NCBI RefSeq assembly: GCF_003816055.1
Contig: NZ_CP033906.1
Coordinates: 1,798,001 to 1,862,000, forward strand
Length of the DNA: 64,000 nucleotides
From: Bacillus sp. FJAT-42376
GTDB taxonomy: Bacteria; Bacillota; Bacilli; Bacillales; Bacillaceae
Direction: 5' to 3'
Shown: one piece after another, positions 1-8,987 of the stretch
Position numbering within the stretch: the first letter of the stretch is position 1
How the letters are laid out: each line of letters opens with the position of its first letter
Position numbers and translations under genes: made by a program
Notes under the pieces: generated by a model
Seen by the model: the letters and a program-made list of their open reading frames with translations, nothing else
What the model was told of the DNA's origin: nothing
Database searches by the model: none

Positions 1-92
1 GAGGGAGTCCTGCAGCGGAAATCTGCCCAAACAAATCTAAGTTAAATAGCAAGTGCGACATCTTAGAATACTTTCTGGACAGCCCGTTTTTT

Positions 93-109
93 AGTTATAT
101 TTCCTTACA
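93..109 (+). promoter_or_regulatory. Candidate TnrA/GlnR box upstream of glnQ
   Basis: The 17-mer AGTTATATTTCCTTACA fits the TnrA consensus TGTNANAWWWTMTNACA at all informative positions except the first and the eleventh. It lies before a glutamine transport operon, a known TnrA target type in B. subtilis, and tnrA itself is in this window. A TATAAT at 172-177 is the clearest -10 nearby but is farther away than usual for TnrA activation, so promoter geometry is unsettled. No gene is visible in positions 1-265. Confidence 0.5.
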
Positions 110-265
110 AAAAATACTAAATTATAAGAATTTTGTCATTTTAAGAAGGAAATTAGGAAGTTAAATGGAATTATAATTACACAAGTCAGAATATTCCTAT
201 TTTAAGGGAGCAGCAGGCTTAAAACCTGAGCCGCATACATACAGCATATAAAAGGGGGGACAGGG

Positions 266-994
266 TTGATTTCATTTCGTCATGTAAATAAGCATTTTGG
301 AGATTTTCAGGTTCTGACCGACATCAATCTTGAAGTGGCTGAAGGAGAGGTCGTGGTTGTAGTTGGACCCTCTGGATCAGGCAAAAGCACCATGCTCCGG
401 TGCATTAACCGGCTGGAAACGATAACGGATGGGGAACTGGTGGTCAATAAAGAAGCCATTCACGATTCAAAGGTCAATATCAACGATTTACGGAAAAACA
501 TAGGGATGGTGTTTCAGCACTTTAATCTGTACCCGCACAGGACTGTAATGGAAAACATTACACTTGCTCCGAAAAAAGCGCTGAAAGTTTCAGATGAAGA
601 AGCCAGGAAAACAGCGATGTACTATCTCGAAAAAGTAGGGATTCCCGATAAGGCGGATGTGTTCCCATCCCAGCTTTCAGGGGGACAGCAGCAGCGTGTG
701 GCCATTGCCAGAGGGCTTGCCATGAAACCGAATATTATGCTCTTTGATGAACCAACGTCAGCGCTTGATCCGGAAATGATCGGAGAGGTGCTGGATGTCA
801 TGAAGACGCTCGCACGTGATGGGATGACGATGGTCGTGGTGACCCATGAAATGGGGTTTGCCCGTGAAGTGGCAAACCGGATTATCTTTATGGACCAGGG
901 CAGAATCCTTGTAGACAGCAAACCGGATGAATTTTTCACAAACCCGAAGGAAGACCGGGCAAAAGTATTTTTAAGCCGTGTATTAAATCATTAA
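266..994 (+). CDS. glnQ: Glutamine/polar amino acid ABC transporter ATP-binding protein
   Basis: Cytoplasmic ATPase that powers amino acid uptake through the two permeases encoded downstream. The 242-residue protein has a Walker A motif GPSGSGKST at residues 34-42, the LSGGQQQR signature near 136-143 and a Walker B IMLFDEP near 157-163, and it has the usual length for the PAAT family. The TTG start is supported by an AAAGGGGGGA ribosome site 6 bases upstream. It is the first gene of a four-gene operon, 22 bp before the binding-protein gene. The glutamine assignment rests on overall likeness to B. subtilis GlnQ; other polar amino acids are possible. Confidence 0.93.
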   Translation: MISFRHVNKHFGDFQVLTDINLEVAEGEVVVVVGPSGSGKSTMLRCINRLETITDGELVVNKEAIHDSKVNINDLRKNIGMVFQHFNLYPHRTVMENITLAPKKALKVSDEEARKTAMYYLEKVGIPDKADVFPSQLSGGQQQRVAIARGLAMKPNIMLFDEPTSALDPEMIGEVLDVMKTLARDGMTMVVVTHEMGFAREVANRIIFMDQGRILVDSKPDEFFTNPKEDRAKVFLSRVLNH

Positions 995-1016
995 AAGATA
1001 TAAGGGGGAAACAGAA

Positions 1017-1820
1017 ATGAAAAAGCAATTGAGATGGTTGTTCAGCGCTTTCCTGATCCTGATCCTTGCCGTGGCAGCAGGGTGCGGCAGCAGCGGATCA
1101 TCAGGATCGGAAAAGAAAAACACATTGGAAGCGATTAAAGACCGGGGGAAACTGGTTGTCGGGGTTAAATATGATACGAACCTTTTCGGCTATAAAGATC
1201 CTGCAAGCGGTAAAGTCGAAGGCTTCGATATCGATATAGCGAAGGCTCTTGCGAAAAAAATCCTGGGCGATGAAAAGAAAATTGAATTAAAAGAGGTCAC
1301 ATCCAAAACGCGTGTGCAAATGCTCCAAAATGGAGATATCGACGCGATTATTGCAACCATGACGATTACGGAGGAGCGCAAAAAAGAAGTGAATTTCTCC
1401 GACGTTTACTTTGAAGCAGGCCAGTCTCTTCTTGTGAAAAAGGGAAGCGACATTAAAAGCGTGGAAGATTTGAAAGGCAAAAAGGTATTGGCTGTTAAAG
1501 GTTCAACATCTGTTGCGAACGTGAAGGAAAAAGCACCTGAAGCGGAGGTTCTTGAATTTGAGAACTATGCAGAAGCCTTTACCGCTCTCAAATCAGGGCA
1601 GGGGGATGCGCTGACAACTGACAACTCCATTCTTTATGGGATGGCAGCACAGGATTCCAATTATGAATTAACAGGAGAACCGTTTACAGATGAGCCGTAC
1701 GGAATTGCCATCGTAAAAGGTGATGACGAGTTCACTACTTACGTTAACGACTTCCTTAAAGAGCTGAAGGACAGTGGCGAGTACGACAAAATTAAACAAA
1801 AATGGATCAAGGAAGAATAG
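1017..1820 (+). CDS. glnH: Glutamine/polar amino acid ABC transporter substrate-binding lipoprotein
   Basis: Extracellular solute-binding protein, family 3, which captures the amino acid and delivers it to the permease pair. The 267-residue product starts with a lipoprotein signal: hydrophobic residues 8-20 and a VAAGC lipobox with Cys23 as the lipidation site, followed by a Ser/Gly linker. The mature part shows typical SBP-3 sequence such as GKLVVGVKYDTNLFGYKD and GFDIDIAKALAKK. A GGGGGAAACAG ribosome site precedes the ATG. Substrate is inferred from its operon partners. Confidence 0.92.
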   Translation: MKKQLRWLFSAFLILILAVAAGCGSSGSSGSEKKNTLEAIKDRGKLVVGVKYDTNLFGYKDPASGKVEGFDIDIAKALAKKILGDEKKIELKEVTSKTRVQMLQNGDIDAIIATMTITEERKKEVNFSDVYFEAGQSLLVKKGSDIKSVEDLKGKKVLAVKGSTSVANVKEKAPEAEVLEFENYAEAFTALKSGQGDALTTDNSILYGMAAQDSNYELTGEPFTDEPYGIAIVKGDDEFTTYVNDFLKELKDSGEYDKIKQKWIKEE

Positions 1821-1881
1821 AAGCAAAAAGGAGATGGGTGGGCTTCCTGCTCATCTCGTCTTTGCTTGAAAGGAGACCCGT

Positions 1882-2535
1882 ATGCTTGACTTTACCATTC
1901 TGACAGATAATCTGGATGTTTTTCTGCAAGGCTTCGGGAACACCGTAAAGACAAGCGTGATTGCCCTCATCGGCAGTTTTATCCTCGGCATTATCATTGC
2001 GGTGATGAGAATATCGCCGATGAAGATTCTAAATGCAATCGGTACGGTCTATGTTGAATTTATCCGGAATATCCCTCTTATCCTGATCGCTTTCATTTTC
2101 TTTTATGGTCTCCCTTCCCTTGGATTAAAGCTGAATGGCTACCAATCCGGTACGGTCGCTTTAATGATTTATACAGCTGCTTTCATTGCTGAAGCGGTGA
2201 GGGCCGGGATACAATCCGTTTCAGCAGGCCAGATGGAGGCAGCGAGATCTTCAGGGCTGACCTATATTCAGGCGATGAGGTATGTCATTTTGCCGCAGGC
2301 AATCAAAATTGTCATACCGCCGCTTGGCAATCAATTTATCAATTTAGTGAAAAACTCCTCGATCCTCGGGGTGATTGCCGGACTGGATTTAATGTATTTC
2401 GGAGATTCGGTCGCGAATAAGACGTACGCCATCTTTGATACGTACATTTTTGTCGCTGCGTTTTACCTCGTATTAACGATTCCGCTCAGTCTGTTTGTCG
2501 GCTATCTCGAACGCCGGCTTGCTGTAAGCGGGTAA
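1882..2535 (+). CDS. glnM: Amino acid ABC transporter permease (GlnM type)
   Basis: Integral membrane permease of the PAAT (HisMQ/GlnP) family, 217 residues with about five membrane segments. The cytoplasmic ATPase-docking loop is visible as EAARSSGLTYIQAMRYVILP, near residues 113-132, matching the EAA---G----I-LP rule. Its start follows an AAAGGAGACCCGT ribosome site. It is followed 15 bp later by a paralogous permease, and the two probably form a heterodimer with the upstream ATPase. Confidence 0.88.
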   Translation: MLDFTILTDNLDVFLQGFGNTVKTSVIALIGSFILGIIIAVMRISPMKILNAIGTVYVEFIRNIPLILIAFIFFYGLPSLGLKLNGYQSGTVALMIYTAAFIAEAVRAGIQSVSAGQMEAARSSGLTYIQAMRYVILPQAIKIVIPPLGNQFINLVKNSSILGVIAGLDLMYFGDSVANKTYAIFDTYIFVAAFYLVLTIPLSLFVGYLERRLAVSG

Positions 2536-2550
2536 GGAGGGGAGCATTAT

Positions 2551-3267
2551 ATGGACTTTATCGGAGCATACTCAATCGGAAATTTAAACTTTCTGCTCTC
2601 AGGCCTGTGGAATACACTTATTATGGCGGTCATCGCCATAATCTTCAGTTTTATAATCGGCAGTGTGCTCGGAATTCTCCGCTACGCTAAAATTCCCGTT
2701 GTCTCGCAGCTTGTAGCCATTTGGGTGGAGACAATCCGCAATCTGCCTTTGCTGCTTATCATCTTTTTTACGTATTTTGCTTTGCCGGAAGTGGGAATCA
2801 AGCTCGAAGTCATAGTGGCGGCAATTGTTGCCCTGATTGTCTTTGAATCAGCCATGCTCGCTGAAATTGTCCGAAGCGGCCTGGATTCGATTGAAAAGGG
2901 TCAAATTGAAGCAGGACGGTCATCCGGTTTAACGTGGATGCAGACAATGCAGCACATTATTTTACCGCAGGCTTTAAGAAGAATGGTACCGCCAATCGTC
3001 AGCCAGTTCATCTCGCTGCTGAAAGATACATCGCTTGCGGTCGTAATTGCCATGCCTGAACTTTTGCACAACGCCCAAATTATCAACGGAAAAAGCGTGA
3101 ATTATGTGATACCGATCTTTCTGCTTACAGCCCTGATTTATTTTGCCGTGAATTTTTCACTCTCCATTGTTGCGAGAAAGCTTGAAAAGAAAGAGCGCAA
3201 AAGCAAGAAAACGAGTGGAAAAACGATGATCTATCAGGAGCAGTCAGGAGGAGGCACGGCCATTTGA
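2551..3267 (+). CDS. glnP: Amino acid ABC transporter permease (GlnP type)
   Basis: Second PAAT-family permease, 238 residues. The EAA loop EAGRSSGLTWMQTMQHIILP is present near residues 117-136. The C-terminus is longer than in the first permease, with a basic tail (KLEKKERKSKKTSGK) after the last membrane segment. It ends the operon: a strong hairpin and T-run begin at its stop codon. The gene order ATPase, binding protein, permease, permease equals B. subtilis glnQHMP. Confidence 0.88.
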   Translation: MDFIGAYSIGNLNFLLSGLWNTLIMAVIAIIFSFIIGSVLGILRYAKIPVVSQLVAIWVETIRNLPLLLIIFFTYFALPEVGIKLEVIVAAIVALIVFESAMLAEIVRSGLDSIEKGQIEAGRSSGLTWMQTMQHIILPQALRRMVPPIVSQFISLLKDTSLAVVIAMPELLHNAQIINGKSVNYVIPIFLLTALIYFAVNFSLSIVARKLEKKERKSKKTSGKTMIYQEQSGGGTAI

Positions 3268-3300
3268 GCTTGGAGGGAAAATTCCCTTTGAGCTTTTTTT
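3267..3300 (+). terminator. Terminator of the gln operon
   Basis: A 13-bp stem (3267-3279 with 3282-3294, including three G-T wobbles and the perfect core AGGGAA/TTCCCT) has a two-base AA loop and is followed by a T-run. It starts at the glnP stop codon. Confidence 0.75.
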
Positions 3301-3423
3301 ATGGCGAAATCATTTGGAATTGAATGGAATTCCATCATTCAACGGGTGGTTCCGCTATACACGCAGACCGCCTATTGCCTGGAGGATGATGCGTTTGAGA
3401 GGCATCAGAACCGGTACAGATAA

Positions 3424-3450
3424 AAATCCGGCCGATTCCTGGCCGGATTT
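3424..3450 (-). terminator. Terminator of the small DUF4083-like gene
   Basis: Perfect 10-bp inverted repeat AAATCCGGCC/GGCCGGATTT around a 7-base loop. Read on the minus strand it follows the stop codon directly (the stop overlaps the stem) and ends in a T-rich run. Confidence 0.75.
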
Positions 3451-3622
3451 AAAACTTGCTCTTTTGATCCTGATGCAGCTGATCAAGCTTTTCTTCAATC
3501 CGGTCCAGCTGCTTTTTGGACCGTGCATTAGACTGGAAAAACCGGACAAAAACCGCGCCTGCCAAAAACAAAATACCAAAGCTGAATAGCTGAAACAGTA
3601 GATCGCCAGAATTAAAGTGCAT
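3449..3622 (-). CDS. Small single-pass membrane protein, DUF4083-like
   Basis: 57-residue protein: a short N-terminus (MHFNSGDLLFQLF), one hydrophobic segment near residues 8-28, then a charged amphipathic stretch (KKQLDRIEEKLDQLHQDQ) likely to form a cytoplasmic coiled coil. This layout matches the Bacillus DUF4083 small membrane proteins; function is unknown. The start at 3622 is chosen because AAAAAGGGGTGGG sits just upstream; a further upstream ATG at 3646 has no such site. It stands alone between the gln operon and the convergently arranged P450 gene. Confidence 0.72.
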   Translation of the reverse strand: MHFNSGDLLFQLFSFGILFLAGAVFVRFFQSNARSKKQLDRIEEKLDQLHQDQKSKF

Positions 3623-3670
3623 GTTTCCCACCCCTTTTTCTTCCATTATACATGGCAGGGGAAAAGGGTG

Positions 3671-4873
3671 TTAGCTGGTTTTAACCTTTAATTCCTTCAA
3701 TCCATAGACGAACGTGCTTTCAATCGGATTCAGCTCGAAATCGCTGCTTAATCCAAAGTCCGGAAATTTTTTAATCCATTCTCTCAGAACAATTTCTGCC
3801 TCCATCCGTGCAAGAGGGGAGCCTAAGCAAAAATGAATGCCTTTTCCAAAGGCAAGATGCGGATTGGGTTTCCGGTCGGCTATAAAGAGATGGGCATGTT
3901 CGAATACGTCCTCGTCTCTGTTGGCTGACCCCATCCATGCAAAAACAAAACTGCCTTTTGAAATGAATGTTCCTGAAATCTCCACGTCTTCTTTTGCGAC
4001 CCTTGACATGGATTGGACAGGAGAGCGGTACCTTAAGCCTTCTTCAATGGCTGATTTTAAGTATAAATCAGGGTCCTTTTTTACTTTTTTATATTCATCC
4101 GGATACTCGATAAAAGAGTAAAGGGTATTGGAGATCAGGTTCGTAGTGGTTTCGTTTCCGGCGACAAGGAGAAGGATGCAGAATCCGATGATTTCTTCAT
4201 CCGTCAGTTTTTCCCCGTCAATTTCGGAGCGGACGAGGACAGAAATGATGTCGTCTGCAGGTTCGGTTTTTTTGAAAGAGATGGTTTTCGCAAAATATTC
4301 ATACAGCTCCCGGTACGTCCGCATCTGATTCTCCGCGAGCTTCTGCAGTTCTTCCGCTGAGTTATCTTTCGGGCCTGCGACCACCCAATCGGACCATTCT
4401 TTAAATTTCGCATGATCATGTGAAGGAATGCCCATTAATTCGGCTATAACCAGGACGGGAAGAGGGCTGGACAAAGCCGCCACAACATCCGTCTCTTTGC
4501 CGGGCTGGATGTCGTCCAGCAGCTCCCGGACGATTCGTTCAATCCTCGGTTCCCAGTCTTTCATCGCCCTCGGAGTAAACGCTTTGTTCACTAATGATCT
4601 CATGGCGGTATGCTTTGGAGGATCAATGCTGATTAAACTCTGCTCGATCGGTGACTTCTGGCTGCTCTGAGATCGGCTCGATGAGAATACATCCTTGTTT
4701 TCAAGAACAAATTTAACGTCCTCATACCGAAAAACATCCCATACGCCACGGGCTTCGTCATACCTAACCGGTGTTTTGCTCCGCATCTCGCGGTACCACC
4801 CGAATGGCTCATACCTTTCTTCTTTCGTAGAGATTTCACTCACCTGAAGAAATGCTGATCCTGTGTTATTCAT
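3671..4873 (-). CDS. Cytochrome P450 (CYP109-like)
   Basis: Soluble bacterial P450 monooxygenase of 400 residues. Visible hallmarks are the I-helix oxygen-activation motif AGNETTT, the K-helix ExxR (EEGLR), and the heme loop FGKGIHFCLGSPLAR with Cys349 as proximal heme ligand. Overall sequence resembles B. subtilis YjiB (CYP109B), an enzyme hydroxylating fatty acids and terpenoids; the substrate here cannot be read from sequence. The start at 4873 is preferred over 4891 because GGAGGAG lies 5 bases before it. No ferredoxin or reductase gene is adjacent, so electrons must come from partners encoded elsewhere. Confidence 0.9.
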   Translation of the reverse strand: MNNTGSAFLQVSEISTKEERYEPFGWYREMRSKTPVRYDEARGVWDVFRYEDVKFVLENKDVFSSSRSQSSQKSPIEQSLISIDPPKHTAMRSLVNKAFTPRAMKDWEPRIERIVRELLDDIQPGKETDVVAALSSPLPVLVIAELMGIPSHDHAKFKEWSDWVVAGPKDNSAEELQKLAENQMRTYRELYEYFAKTISFKKTEPADDIISVLVRSEIDGEKLTDEEIIGFCILLLVAGNETTTNLISNTLYSFIEYPDEYKKVKKDPDLYLKSAIEEGLRYRSPVQSMSRVAKEDVEISGTFISKGSFVFAWMGSANRDEDVFEHAHLFIADRKPNPHLAFGKGIHFCLGSPLARMEAEIVLREWIKKFPDFGLSSDFELNPIESTFVYGLKELKVKTS

Positions 4874-4974
4874 CTTTACTCCTCCTGTCATTCCGTTTCC
4901 CCTTAAAACTACGGGATTGACGTGCCATTCCCCTTCTGTTTTGACGATAAAGGGACCTTTTCACTAGGAAATGA

Positions 4975-5112
4975 CTTACTGCCTTCCAGTACATACGGAA
5001 GGATTACCGAAACTATTCGCCATTAAGCGAGTACAGGGAGGAAAATTTCCGGGTCAAATGGCAGGATGAACATCATGCCATTGTTCATGCCTTGCGGGAA
5101 AATAAAGAGTGA
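4975..5112 (+). pseudogene. Start-less 45-codon open stretch, possible gene remnant
   Basis: Between the P450 and YhgE genes (a 344-bp gap) one frame is open for 45 codons and gives a protein-like, charged sequence ending in EYREENFRVKWQDEHHAIVHA and a short tail. It has no ATG, GTG or TTG and no ribosome site. It may be the C-terminal scrap of a lost gene; I do not recognise the family. Nothing else is seen in the gap. Confidence 0.25.
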
Positions 5113-5217
5113 AATGATGATCAGTGATTAACAGAAGTTCCGAATGGGTCTCTTTTTTTATGCATGTCTCAACCCGCATCCGGCAAACTAACAGTACCAA
5201 TTAGCGGCGGTGACGAA

Positions 5218-7347
5218 ATGAGATCTGTTTTTTCCATTTATACGAAGGACTTAAAACGAATAGCGCGGAACTGGGCAGCACTGATCATGGCAGGAGGACT
5301 GATTCTGCTGCCCAGCCTTTACGCATGGTTTAACATTAAAGCGTCATGGGATCCATACGGACACACGAATCAAATAAAAATCGCTGTTTCCAATCTGGAT
5401 GAAGGCGACAATTTAGAAGGAAAAAACGTAAACCTCGGAAACAAAATTGTCTCTAAGCTTCGGAACAACCATTCGTTTGACTGGCAGTTTGTCAGCAAAG
5501 AACAAGCGCTAAATGGAGTTCAGCATGGTGATTATTACGCACGTATGGAAATACCAAAGGACTTTTCCAAAAAAATTGGCACCGTCCTGTCCGATCAGCC
5601 GGTTCAGCCGGAAATTATCTATTCGGTAAATGAGAAAATCAATCCGATTGCTCCGAAAATAACGAACAAAGGGGCCACAACCATTATTGAACAGGTTAGC
5701 TCCAGTTTTGTAAAAGAAGCGACAAAAGCCATTTTTGCCGAATTCAATAAGCTTGGAATTAAACTGGAGGCTGAGCTTCCAGCCATCCAAAAACTCGAAT
5801 CGCTCATATTCCGGCTGGAACGGGAATTTCCAAGAATTGAAGAAATCCTCCTTACAGCATCGGATGATGTAGAAAAGTCCCAGAAGGTCGTTAAAGAAGC
5901 AAAGAAACAGCTTCCCATCGCAGCGGACCTGTCTTCCAAGGGAATAGAAGTAACAGAATCTGTTCAAAAAATTCTAAGCAAGAGTGAAGAGGCTTTTCAA
6001 AAGCTTCCTGAAAATCTGAAAAGTGACCTCGGTGTGCTGAATGACCAATTTACTTCGCTCGAGGGACTAGCAGAAGAGTGGAAGAATCCAGAAGCTGACC
6101 CCGCCAAAATAGAGGAAGCAAAAAAACGCCTGTCAGCTGCCGCTGCTTTGTCAGGAGCTCTTTCTGACGTGCTCGGGAGACTTAAAAGCCAGTCTGATTC
6201 TTCTGCTCTGGATGAACCGATCAGCAGGCTGAACGAAATCAGCAGCGATAGCCGTCAGCAGCTGGAATTATTGGATAACTTGTCCGGCATATCCGATACC
6301 GTCGAGCGGGGACAGCGGGCTGATGAACTGAAAAAAAGAATTTCGGATACAAAATCAAAAGCGGCAGAGCTGGACAGTCAATTTGAGACGGTCATCCAGC
6401 CGAACATCATGGACGCTCTGAAGGGTGCCCGAAAGTCTGCTGATGAAGCTGCCTCCGTGCTTTCAGCTGTCAGCAGCAGCATTCCGGACGTGGAGAAAAT
6501 CCTGAAAGATGCAGAAAAAGGCTTGTCACTCGGAGAAACGAAACTTGCCGATTTCAAAGAGGAAATGCCTCGCATTAAAAAGAAAATCGGTCAAATTGCC
6601 GGTGATATCCGGACGTTTAAAAAAACCGAGAATATCAATAATTTAATCGAATTGCTGAAAAACAACGCCGAAAAGGAAAGCAGTTTTTTCTCCGAGCCTG
6701 TCAAATTGAAGCAGGAGCGGATGTTTCCCATACCGAACTATGGATCTGCTCTGGCTCCGTTCTATACCGTTCTTTCTTTATGGGTAGGCTGCGTGCTGCT
6801 CGTTTCCCTGCTGTCAGTGGAAATTATGGAGGATCATCCGTACCGGAGCATTCACGTCTATTTTGGACGATTTTTAACCTTCTGGACCATCGGACTTTTT
6901 CAGGCACTGATCGCTGCCGCCGGAAACGTATTTCTGCTGGGGGTTTATGCAGTTCACCCAGGCTGGCTGATTCTCTTTTCATTGCTGATCAGCACCGTAT
7001 TCATGCTCATCGTCTATTCACTTGTTTCTGTATTCGGCAATATCGGCAAAGCCTTTGCCATCATTTTGCTTGTCTTGCAGCTGGCAGGTTCAGGAGGCAC
7101 GTTCCCCATACAGGTAACTCCGCCGTTTTTCCAGGCAATCAATCCATTTCTTCCTTTTACGTATGCCATCAGCCTATTGAGAGAAGCAATCGGAGGCATC
7201 CTGTGGGACATCGCCGCTGCGGATGTAGTGCGAATCATCTGTTACGGGGCGGGCGCCATTTTATTCGCAGTTTTTTTGAAAAAACCGATCAACCGGGCAT
7301 CAGAAGGATTCAGGAGGAAACTAAGTGAGTCGAAGCTGATCCACTAA
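5218..7347 (+). CDS. YhgE/Pip-family membrane protein (ABC-2-like)
   Basis: 709-residue protein of the YhgE/Pip family. N-terminal membrane segment near residues 17-37 carries the family sequence GGLILLPSLYAWFNIKASWD. A large extracytoplasmic, coiled-coil-rich region (about 40-500) follows, then four to six membrane segments typical of ABC-2 permeases. Relatives include the lactococcal phage-infection protein and the EsaA-like subunits of type VII secretion, but no ESX genes are near. The start at M19 of the longest frame (5218) matches family N-termini. The stop is at the edge of tandem array A. Function in Bacillus is unknown. Confidence 0.82.
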   Translation: MRSVFSIYTKDLKRIARNWAALIMAGGLILLPSLYAWFNIKASWDPYGHTNQIKIAVSNLDEGDNLEGKNVNLGNKIVSKLRNNHSFDWQFVSKEQALNGVQHGDYYARMEIPKDFSKKIGTVLSDQPVQPEIIYSVNEKINPIAPKITNKGATTIIEQVSSSFVKEATKAIFAEFNKLGIKLEAELPAIQKLESLIFRLEREFPRIEEILLTASDDVEKSQKVVKEAKKQLPIAADLSSKGIEVTESVQKILSKSEEAFQKLPENLKSDLGVLNDQFTSLEGLAEEWKNPEADPAKIEEAKKRLSAAAALSGALSDVLGRLKSQSDSSALDEPISRLNEISSDSRQQLELLDNLSGISDTVERGQRADELKKRISDTKSKAAELDSQFETVIQPNIMDALKGARKSADEAASVLSAVSSSIPDVEKILKDAEKGLSLGETKLADFKEEMPRIKKKIGQIAGDIRTFKKTENINNLIELLKNNAEKESSFFSEPVKLKQERMFPIPNYGSALAPFYTVLSLWVGCVLLVSLLSVEIMEDHPYRSIHVYFGRFLTFWTIGLFQALIAAAGNVFLLGVYAVHPGWLILFSLLISTVFMLIVYSLVSVFGNIGKAFAIILLVLQLAGSGGTFPIQVTPPFFQAINPFLPFTYAISLLREAIGGILWDIAAADVVRIICYGAGAILFAVFLKKPINRASEGFRRKLSESKLIH

Positions 7348-7367
7348 GGGGTGGCTTCGTTAAGCTG

Positions 7368-8430
7368 GGAACGAGAGGGAATTTGGATGGACAAATAAGC
7401 GTGGGGGATGGACAAATTCTGTCTTGGAACGGACAAATTAGGGTGGCGAATGGACAAATGAGATGGGGGAACGGACAGATAAATTCGGACGGACAAATTA
7501 GCGTAGGGAATGGACAAATCCTTTAAATTCTTTCTTGGAACGGACAAATCTGTGCGGCGAATGGACAAATAAAGTGGGGGAACGGACAGATAAAATCGAA
7601 TGGACAAATTAGCTTGAGGGATGGACAAATTCCTTTTTAGAACGGAAAAATCAGGGCGGCGATTGGACAAATAAGGTGGGGGAACGGACAGATAAAATCG
7701 AACGGACAAATAATCGTGGGGAATGGACAAATTCCGTTTTGGAACGGATAAATAAGGCCGGCGAATGGACAAATTGAGGGGGAAAACGGACAGATAATTT
7801 CGGATAGACAAATAAGCGTTGGGAATGGACAAATTCCGTTTTGGAACGGACAAATTATGCCGGCGAATGGACAAATTGAGTGGGAAAACGGACAGAAAAA
7901 TTCGGACGGACAAATTAGCTTGAGGGATGGACAAATTCCGTTTTGGAACGGAAAAATCAGGGCGGCGAATGGACAAATAAGGTGGAGGAACGGACAGATA
8001 AATTCGGACGGACAAATAATCGTGGGTAATGGACAAATTCCGTTTTGGAACGGACAAATAATGCCGGCGAATGGACAAATTGAGTGGGAAAACGGACAGA
8101 AAAATTCGGACGGACAAATAATCGTGGGTAATGGATAAATCCAGTCTTGGAACGGACAAATAATGCCGGCGAATGGACAAATTGAGTGGGAAAACGGACA
8201 GAAAAATTCGGACGGACAAATAATCGTGGGTAATGGATAAATCCAGTCTTGGAAAGGACAAATAATGCCGGCGAATGGACAAAGTGAGGGGGAAGACGGA
8301 CAGATAAATCCGGACGGACAAATTACCGTGTGGAATGGACAAATTCCGTTTTAGAACGGACAAATCAGGGCGGCGAATGGACAAATAAAGTGGGAAAACG
8401 GACAAATAATTTCAGACGGACATTCAACTC
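7368..8430. repeat. Array A: higher-order tandem repeat, 21-bp monomers in 102-bp units
   Basis: About 51 copies of a core GGACAAAT (variants GGACAGAT, GGATAAAT, GGAAAAAT) run from 7389 to 8418. Core spacing is 21, 21, 21, 21, 18 bp, repeated so that every unit is 102 bp; the 18-bp steps end at 7491, 7602, 7704, 7806, 7908, 8010, 8112, 8214, 8316 and 8418. The sole length change is a 9-bp insertion (30-bp step at 7512-7542). Each of the five monomers keeps its own filler sequence. The array fills the gap between two convergent genes. Open frames here (a 353-codon one on the minus strand from a TTG inside the repeat, and a 93-codon one on plus) lack ribosome sites. Confidence 0.95.
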
Positions 8431-8440
8431 CGTTCCATAA

Positions 8441-8469
8441 AAAAAGACCGCTCCCAGTCTGAGCAGTCT
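8441..8469 (-). terminator. Terminator of the GNAT-like gene
   Basis: Imperfect stem AGACCGCTC/GAGCAGTCT (one mismatch) overlapping the gene stop; on the minus strand it is followed by a run of T (plus-strand A-run at 8438-8445). Confidence 0.6.
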
Positions 8470-8987
8470 CATCCATTCCACACAATCTCTCCGCACTGGT
8501 TTTCACGGTCCAGCTCCACTTCAAACTGGTGTTTTTTATAAAAGTGGACAAGACGGTCCACGTGATCCCAATCCCGTTTGGCAATATCTCCGACGATAAA
8601 TGGGATGTTGTTTTGGCGGGCTTTTTGTTTTAAATAATTCATGCAGATGGACCCATATCCTTTGTTGGCAGGTCCTTTGATGTCACCAATTTTAATGGTT
8701 CCATCGGTTTTGTATGTCGCTTGGATGGAGAAGTCCCACATTCCCCTGTAGGAGGTTTCACAGTCATTGATCATGATTTTGCATGCATTCCCGTCGTCCA
8801 CAGCGTGCACAATCACCCATTTGTCTTCCTTTGACTGATCGATTCCGAGTACCTCGCCTTTTCCATTCTTCGCGATATCTTTTATATTGGCTTGCATCCT
8901 GTAAAGCTGCATTTCGAGTTCTTCTTTTTCCTCTAAAATTTCTTCTGCGTCCTTTTCCTGGTCAGGTCTGGTATCCGCAAGAAGCAT
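8469..8987 (-). CDS. GNAT-like acetyltransferase-fold protein
   Basis: 172-residue protein. The first 40 residues are acidic and helical (EEILEEKEELEMQLYRMQ). The C-terminal half looks like a GNAT fold: a Gly-containing acetyl-CoA loop (GPANKGYGSICMNYLKQKA) followed by the family-like segment HVDRLVHFYKKHQFEVELD. Substrate unknown. The start at 8987 is chosen for AAGGAGG 9 bases upstream rather than the longer frame to 9035. It is transcribed toward array A and ends in its own terminator. The GNAT call is by fold pattern and could be wrong at the level of activity. Confidence 0.65.
   Translation of the reverse strand: MLLADTRPDQEKDAEEILEEKEELEMQLYRMQANIKDIAKNGKGEVLGIDQSKEDKWVIVHAVDDGNACKIMINDCETSYRGMWDFSIQATYKTDGTIKIGDIKGPANKGYGSICMNYLKQKARQNNIPFIVGDIAKRDWDHVDRLVHFYKKHQFEVELDRENQCGEIVWNG

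Noticed and set aside
6780..7328. 182-codon frame inside the YhgE gene
   Set aside because: Shadow of the YhgE coding frame, rich in Ser/Arg/His and without family features.
7368..8430. Array A as a CRISPR array
   Set aside because: There are no variable spacers: the fillers recur in the same order in every 102-bp unit, and no cas genes are present.
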